Shown piece after piece: positions 56,991-64,000 of a stretch of DNA of 64,000 nt (position 1 is its first letter; each line of letters opens with the position of its first letter). The DNA is from Paraescarpia echinospica (taxonomy: Eukaryota > Annelida > Polychaeta > Sabellida > Siboglinidae). Made by a program: the position numbers and the translations under genes. The notes under the pieces are model-generated. The model searched no databases. It saw only the letters and a list, made by a program, of their open reading frames with translations, and had not been told where the DNA came from. The DNA is taken from positions 63,512,253-63,576,252 of the forward strand of contig CM034535.1 in assembly GCA_020002185.1 (NCBI GenBank), read 5' to 3'.

Positions 56991-58211
56991 GTGGTTCTAG
57001 TGGTCTGATATTGATATGATGTTGTCCATTTTATCCGGGTGTCCGGTTTGCACCGGTCTACGCTACAAATGGAAGATGCTGTAAGGATAGGATTTGTATA
57101 TCATGAGAGCATCCGTCATTGTAAGTGTTACCCGATGGTACGTCGATGGTCAAACTTGAGCTAATTCCCGAATCGGGGCTATTTCTGAACTTCATCTCTT
57201 CGTGTCCGGCTTGCAGCAGGTACAACGTTGCAGAATTCTTTTTGTGTCTGACATTTGCGATGTTTTCATGTGACGTACAACTGTCTGCTTTGTGGAGAAG
57301 CACAATTCAAAAGTAATAAACTGGACATGACACAAGCACGTCTTCGCACATGTGTATCTGTTGAATAAATGGCAGGTTTTAGTTTGGCTATGTAAAAGCG
57401 AGGAAGAATCCGTACGAATGACGGTAGGTGGATTTGGATGTTATTATAATCAACATCATTGTCATCATCATTAAGATTACTCATTGATTTTTGTATGACC
57501 ATTTATGTTTTTTTAATATCCTGTATTTTGTATCTTTATATCCCTTAATTTTGTAATAAACATTTTGTTATTGGAGACGTCATTTTGTCTAATCACGAAA
57601 ACGGTAAAACCAGATAAAATAATATATTAATCCATTATTTATTTTATCTTTTAAAATTGCTGTATATTCGTTCCATGCAGTGGCAGCAATACCATTCTGA
57701 ATCTTACACGTTCTATTACAAACGTTATCGGTTGAGATTATCTTAATGTTTGTTAACTTTTAATAACGCCATAATTGTATCATTTATAATTTAAATGATC
57801 TCTTTAATGTGACTCCATAAATTTGCATTTTGAGATGGCCCTAAATCGTTTGCAACAACTCGCTACTTCGTGCATTTAAATGTCCATTTATTTTTAACTA
57901 ACCATTAAGTAGTTTATTGCAAAGACGGCAGTTAACAATCTAACCGTGTTGTTTCTTGCGGACTCCCCAGCGAATTCACAAAGGATATGTGGTTATTAGT
58001 TAGTCGCTTGGTGGCGACACCGCTGTGGTCATTTGTCTAATGTGAATGTGGCGGGGCGATAGTGGCTTGGACTTGGAACAGGCTACAACTTGGGAACTGA
58101 GCTTGATAACTGGCAGGCCCGTAGGCTGGGGGTGCGTTGTGTACGTAGATAACCCCCTCGATGACAAGAAAGAGTTCCGCACCATGGAAAATAGTTCCGC
58201 TGGAAGTCGTG

Positions 58212-59760
58212 ATGGAGTGCAGTTGGATGTATCAGTGATGTGTGTGTGGGGATGCAATTGGATGTATCGGTGATGTGTATGGGGTGATGCAGTTGGATAT
58301 ATCGGTGATGTGTATGAGGGGATGCAGTTGGATATATCGGTGATGTGTATGGGGGGATGCAGTTGGATGTATCGGTGATGTGTATGGGGGATGCAGTTGG
58401 ATGTATCGATGATGTGTGTGGGGAGGTGTAGTTGGATGTATCGGTGATGTGTGTGGGGAGGTGTAGTTGGATGTATCGGTGATGTGTGTGGGGAGGTGTA
58501 GTTGGATGTATCGGTGATGTGTGTGGGGAGGTGTAGTTGGATGTATCGGTGATGTGTGTGGGGAGGTGTAGTTGGATGTATCGGTGATGTGTGTGGGGAG
58601 GTGTAGTTGGATGTATCGGTGATGTGTGTGGGGAGGTGTAGTTGATATATCAGTGATGTGTGTGGGGGGATGCAGTTGGATGTATTGGTGATGTGTATGG
58701 GAGGATGCAATTGGATGTATCGATGATGTGTGTGGGGAGGTGCAGTTGGATGTATCGGTGATGTGTGTGGGGAGGTGTAGTTGGATGTATCGGTGATGTG
58801 TGTGGGGGGATGCAGTTGGATGTATCGGTGATGTGTATGGGGGATGCAGTTGGATGTATCGGTGATGTGTGTGGGGGGATGCAGTTGGATGTATCGAAGA
58901 TGTGTGTGGGGAGGTGCATTTGGATGTATCGGTGATGTGTGTGGGGGGGGATGCAGTTGGATGTATGGGTGATGTGTGGGGGGATGCAGTTGGATGTATC
59001 GGTGATGTGTGTGGGGGGATGTAGTTGGATGTATCGGTGTTGTATGTGGGGAGGTGTAGTTGGATGTATCGGTGATGTGTGTGGGGGGATGTAGTTGGAT
59101 GTATCGATGGTGTGTGTAGGGAGGTGTAGTTGGATGTATCGGTGGTGTGTGTGGGGAGGTGTAGTTGGATCTATCGGTGATGTGTGTGGGGGGATGTAGT
59201 TGGATGTATCGGTGATGTGTATGGGGAGGTGTAGTTGGATGTATCAGTGATGTGTATGGGGAGGTGTAGTTGGATGTATCGGTGATGTGTGTGGGGGGAT
59301 GCAGTTAGATGTATGGGTGATGTGTGTGGGGGGATGCAGTTGGATGTATCGGTGATGTGTGTGGGGGGATGCAGTTGGATGTATCGAAGTTGTGTGTGGG
59401 GAGGTGTAGTTGGATGTATCGGTGATGTGTGTGGGGGGATGCAGTTAGATGTATCGATGATGTGTGGGAAGGTGCAGTTGGATGTATCGGTGATGTGTGG
59501 GGGATGCAGTTGGATGTGTGTGCTGATATGTGTGGGAAGGTGCAGTAGGATGTATCGGTGATGTCTGTGGTGGGATGCAGTTGGGTGTAGCTGTGATGTG
59601 TGTGGGGGATGCAGTTGGACGTATCAGTGATGTATGTGGGGGATGCTGTTGGACGTATCAGTGATGTGTGTGGAGGATGCTGTTGGACGTGTCGGTGATG
59701 TGTGTTGGAGATGCAGTTAGATGTATCAGTGATGTGTGGGGGGATGCAGTTGAACAAAGC
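58212..59760. repeat. 35-bp minisatellite in tandem copy 3, about 44 units
   Basis: Same unit as in copies 1 and 2. The GGACGTATCAGTG variant block at the right is reduced to about three units. Confidence 0.9.
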
Positions 59761-60748
59761 GCTAGGCTAACAGTTTATCGAAATGATGTAGCTAAGACGA
59801 GCTTTGCCTCAATGACGAATCCATCAACGACTGGCATTTCCTATATTGGCAGTCAATTCTGCATCTATTTCGATAACGTTTAGTTTTATGATACTGGTAT
59901 TAGTACGCCAACTGTGGAGTACTGTACGTTCATTCCCTCCGAGGCGCCTTGGACCATTGGCCTCTGGTCTACCAATTGGCTTTCAGAAATCTCAACGATA
60001 GGAATTTATAGTTATTTACGTGTTTTATATGGGTGGTTTATCTAGGGGGGCCTTTGTCCAACCTGAGACACTTGATTGATGATCTCTGGATGGCACCATC
60101 ACGGTGATAATTGACGGCATTGGTACGTTGTCCAATGGGTTAGTGTAAGTTGGTATAACATATATAGTAAACGTATACCGGAAAGCACCGGCCTGTTGTT
60201 GACAGAATACGTCCCATACACCCAGAACTATTTCATAAACGCCTCGGCGGCATCAAACTGTATATCACTTGCCTATATCATATATACTCGAGACGAGTAA
60301 TTCACGCCAACTGTCGCTTAAATTTGAAATGCTCTGTGATATTATAAGACCGATGTTTTGGGTATATGCAACATTTTGTATAAACTATTAATTATGTTAA
60401 TTGTCTCGCATGATTCTGCGCGGTACGGGCAAAAGGAACAATACAGTGAAGTTCGGAGACACACTGTCTGGCGAATCTTGGCGACCCACTCAAAATGGCT
60501 TGACGACCCACAGTTGGGTTGCGATCCAAGGATTAAGAACCGCTGGTCTAAACCGTGTATGCATACTTATTGCACAACCGCCGTAGAATTGTGTACGACT
60601 TCGCCGGCCATGAGTCGTGCAGTGTCTTGTAATCTATATTCCGCGGGCGTTGTTTGCTGTAACGGGTGTCGACAAAGCCGATGTTGCAGCTTAAAATATA
60701 CGAATACTAAACGATTCTACTCAGTTGAATGGCAGGTCAAACACAAAG

Positions 60749-61687
60749 CACACACCTCATTTTCGGGTCAACAGCTTATTTACAGTCTGAATGCAACGCG
60801 ATAAATGACTAGATAACATCCGGCGTAGACGCGACGTATTATCAAATACCATAAAACACACTACCATGTAATATCACCGCATTTGTTGCTTCTGGTTCTT
60901 ACCACGCGAGTGTAGATCAGTAAGAACAAAATAACCGAAAATATATACTTCTCCAGCCATGTAACTAGTCGCGAATGGCAGAAATCCTTAAGGCGCTAAG
61001 TCAACGTCACGGTTGACTGTTTTCTAAACACAGTAAACGGTCTTTATGCTAGGTATAAATAGTATCACAGCAGAAGGGATATTCCGGCCACACACGACTA
61101 ACAATACGCCTCTTTGTGTATATGTTGACTTTGTGCCTTATTCTAAATGCACCGTGAGGTCTTGATTTACGGCGCGGTTAACAGTCAGCAGTGCCATTGG
61201 CACCTTAGTCAACATAGGGTCTACATAGACATCGTCGACTCCGATTCCAACGGTTCGTTCTAGTGATATCCCTTCGAGTTTGTCGGCACGCAGGTAAATT
61301 GCATGGTTTCCAACTTTTTTTGACGTTACGTTGTTTGTCCAACTATCGGTATTGTGGATTAATTCTTTACAGCGGAACTTAAATACTGACACACAGTGGT
61401 GGTCTTGCGTAGCTGTATAACTGTGGATGTTGTAATTTTATTCAGCCGTATATTCCACCTGATTACATAAACGTTTCTCCTGAATAATATATTGAACCAA
61501 CGTATCACGACGCCTACAATGTTAAACGAAACATATATATACTAGTAACAATTTCCAAAAATGTAAACCCAGTAAGTATTACTTTAGTAAATTTTGACAA
61601 TAAACGTTTTGTTTTGTAGGCCCCATTCGATGTGGTGAGTTTAATAAAACCCGGTGTTGGCAAAGTATCTGAGGGGTCCTTCGCCCA
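60749..61687. other. Single-copy DNA between triplication and second CR1
   Basis: It leaves the tandem unit at 60749. It holds the unexplained minus-strand frame 61138-61432 and no other recognised feature. Confidence 0.5.
61138..61432 (-). CDS. Unrecognised exon-like frame
   Basis: On the minus strand an acceptor-like ACAGTTATACAG is followed by CVSVFKFRCKELIHNTDSWT, then NHAIYLRADKLEGISLERTV and VPMALLTVNRAVNQDLTVHL, ending in TAA at 61138. Composition and GC-rich third positions look protein-coding, unlike the AT-rich flanks. I do not recognise the family. It may be the last exon of a host gene or a remnant of a large DNA transposon or virus-like element. Confidence 0.35.
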
Positions 61688-61969
61688 CTAAATGAGGAAG
61701 TTACAGAAGACGAGAGTTGAACAGGTTATTCTGTCAGGAATTTTGCCAGTAATGGGAGGAAGGGGGGCAACGTATAGAAACTGTAAAAGGATGGCGATCA
61801 ACGCACTAGTTGAGCAGATGTGTGACGAAGACGGGGTGGGATTCACAGATTTATGGGGATACTTTGTTGGGAGGGAAGATATGTACATGAGAGATGGCCT
61901 CCATCTTAGTGGAAAGGGGGCAGCAGTTTTCTCAGAGAACCTGCTGCGATCTGTTGACAGTGGGACAGG

Positions 61970-62780
61970 TTGTATCTATTTAAACTAGATTCGCAGGGGG
62001 GACTCACAGAAAAGCCTGAAAATGGAGGCATAGATAAAGACAGCACAAATGAATCAGCAAATAACAGTGTGGAAAACTCTTCTGAAGCTGGATATAAATG
62101 TGTTTGTTTAAATGCAAGGAGTATAGTAAACAAAAGAAATGAACTAAACATTATGGTAGAAGATATTGACCCTCATATAATAGGTATAACCGAATCCTGG
62201 ACCACCACCGATATATCAGATGCTGAAATGGGACTGACAGGATATGTAATGTTTAGAAAGATAGAATAGGAAGAAAGGGAGGTGGAGTTATTTTATATAT
62301 TAAAGAATCTATTCAGGCTTATGAAATAAAATTAGAAAGAGAAGCAGATTGCGAAGAAGCTGTTTGGTGTAACATAGTTACAGGAAACTCAACGTTAACA
62401 GTTGGATTAGTTTATCGAAGTCCAAACATAAGCATAGAAGAGAATGAAAAATACAAAACGCTATAAGGGAAGTAAGCAAACGGGACTGTATTATTATGGG
62501 GGATTTTAACCACGGGCATATACAATGGAAATCTCTACAGAGTATGGGGAGTGAGGACCACAAGTTTTTAGTTTTAGTTCAAGATACATTCCTTTCTCAA
62601 CATGTGCTAGAACCAACCAGGGGTGAGAATGTGTTAGACATAGTTTTGTCCTCACAGAATGAATTAGTTGACAATGTCAAGATATGTGAGCCACTGGGGA
62701 GTAGCGATCACAACCTGATACATTTTACCATCAAAGTAAAATCAGAAAGGAATAGTAAAAAGCAGTATAGGAGAAATTTC
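61970..62780 (+). pseudogene. CR1 endonuclease, second copy
   Basis: Blocks CLNARSIVNKRNELNIMV, PHIIGITESWTTT, MGDFNHGHIQW, LDIVLSSQNELVDN and SSDHNLIHF are present. There are fewer stops than in the first copy, but frames shift near 62262 and 62460. Confidence 0.8.
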
Positions 62781-62990
62781 ACAAAGAAGGTATAAGGACA
62801 TGAGGAAATATTTAGCAAAGATAGACTGGAATAACACACTGAAAAATAAGACGGCAACAGAATGCTGGAATGTATTAAAGAGTGAAATTAAGTGCATAGT
62901 CGATAAAATTGTACCCTTCAAAAACAAGGAAAACGGTCCAAAAAGAAACACTTATCGAAAGAAGCCATTAGAAAAATTAAGTACAAACAA

Positions 62991-64000
62991 ATGATGTGGA
63001 AGTCATGTAGATGTACTGGAAATGATGAAGACTACAACAGTTATAAAGAAGCACTTAACCAAGCTACAGCTGAAATTAGAAATTCAAAGAGAAGCTATGA
63101 ACAACAATTGGCTAGTAATATAAAACATGACAGCAAGAGTTTTTATGCGTATGTTCGAAGCAAACAGAAAGTTCAAGATAAAGTCGGTCCTCTAGAAGAT
63201 AGTGCTGGAAATATAATATCAGAGGGATTCTTAATGGCAGAAGACCTGAATGAGTACTTTAGTTCAGTGTTTACCAGGAAGATATTAGTTCACTGCCAGT
63301 ACCAGAGGCTAAGTTCAAGGGGGCAGATTCAGACTATTTAGGACAATTAATTGTAACCCCGGAAATGGTAGGTAAGAAAATAAGGGCTATGAAGGATAAT
63401 AAATCACCTGGAGTGGATGGTATTCCACCCAAACTACTATTAGAAATTGTAGAACAAATTAGCATACCGCTTGCAACAGTTTTCAACTTGTCATTAGAAG
63501 AGGGAGTGGTTCCTTTAGAATGGAAAGAAGCAAACATTATACCGTTATTCAAAAAGGTTCGAGAAACAAGTCAGAGAACTATAGACCAGTGAGTTTAACA
63601 TCAGTGATTTGTAAATTATTAGAAAGACTAATTAAAGATCACATGGTGGATTTTCTTGTTAAACAAAACTTGATAAACCCATCTCAACATGTTTTTTTTT
63701 AAAGCGAGGTCTTGCTTAACAAATATGTTATGTTTTTTTGAAGACATCACTAAGTGGGTAGATGAGGGATCACCAGTAGATATCGTCTACTTAGATTTTC
63801 AAAAAGCTTTCGACAAAGTACCACATCAAAGATTACTGCTGAAACTAAAGGCCCATGGCATAGGAAATGGTATAATAAACTGGATAGAACAATGGCTGAT
63901 TGACAGAAGACAACGTGTTGTAGTTGATGGGGAGGCTTCAAACTGGAAATCGGTATTGAGTGGGGTACCACAGGGATCAGTATTAGGTCCTATATTATTC
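62991..64000 (+). pseudogene. CR1 reverse transcriptase N-terminal part, second copy
   Basis: MMWKSCRCTGNDEDYN, NKSPGVDGIPPKLLLEIV, YRPVSLTSVICKLLERLI, then YLDFQKAFDKVPHQRL (motif A) and GVPQGSVLGPILF at the window edge. A T-run expansion near 63691-63700 and other slips break the frame. Confidence 0.8.

Larger units (their letters stand above)
54910..60748 (+). repeat. 6.2-kb tandem unit, copy 3 (5839 bp)
   Basis: Same unit, more diverged at its right end. The minisatellite is shorter, and there are two insertions relative to copies 1 and 2: about 20 bp near 59845 and about 148 bp at about 60062-60209. It ends CAAACACAAAG and then leaves the repeat. Confidence 0.9.
61688..64000 (+). mobile_element. 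Second CR1-clade copy, 5'-truncated, runs out of window
   Basis: It matches the 38940 element from the esterase C-terminus (61692: QVILSGILPVMGGRG, MRDGLHLSGKG) through the endonuclease to RT motif B. It keeps the Trp in ITESW where the first copy has a stop. It has its own frameshifts, near 62262 (one base lost), 62790, 63280, 63560 and 63695. Motif C lies beyond the window. Confidence 0.85.

Overview
This is eukaryotic nuclear DNA, most likely from a marine invertebrate. A lophotrochozoan or basal deuterostome would fit, but I cannot name a species. The support is: GT-AG (and one GC-AG) introns, one extracellular module per exon in phase 1, no operons, AT-rich intergenic DNA, and several non-LTR retrotransposons of CR1/L2-like and other RT types with many mini- and microsatellites. 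Nearly all long open frames are transposon or satellite sequence.

Layout. 1-1.7 kb: decayed, intron-split transposase-like pseudogene. 3.6-3.9 kb (minus): fragment resembling the cysteine-rich P2X7 C-terminal motif. 4.56-8.73 kb: foldback element with arms over 1 kb and a 100-bp internal repeat, followed by an array of a short TTTTAACATGGG-type motif. 9.3-34.7 kb (plus): the main host gene, with ten exons joinable in one frame (532 residues visible, 5' end missing). It encodes five GCC2/GCC3 (ephrin-receptor-like) cysteine repeats, one EGF-like domain, a transmembrane helix and a tyrosine-rich tail containing a canonical ITAM spacing. Its introns hold most of the mobile DNA: a CR1/L2-like element (minus, 10.9-14.3 kb), a 5'-truncated element (minus, 14.6-17.06 kb) lying inside an 85-bp satellite (to 19.2 kb), an L2-like fragment (plus, 22.8-24.4 kb), and an LTR-bounded block (24.8-32.07 kb). 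That block holds a diverged giant inverted repeat, one arm of which carries about 35 copies of a 43-bp unit. A Harbinger-like MITE follows at 32.1 kb.

36.9-38.2 kb (plus): a compact intronless gene for a Cys-Gly-Pro heptad-repeat protein with Lys/Arg-rich ends. Two CRE palindromes lie about 240 bp upstream. It resembles the sperm Mst(3)CGP type.

38.9-43.3 kb (plus): a nearly full-length but dead CR1 element (PHD-like finger, SGNH esterase, endonuclease, RT). Its 3' third is the start of a 6.2-kb unit present three times in tandem (42,425-60,748), each copy with a large 35-bp minisatellite. 61.69 kb to the end: a second copy of the same CR1 family, 5'-truncated and running out of the window.

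The most biologically interesting items are the putative ITAM receptor and the CGP-repeat protein. The most interesting structural items are the triplication, the nested palindromes and the minisatellite that arose inside a mobile element.
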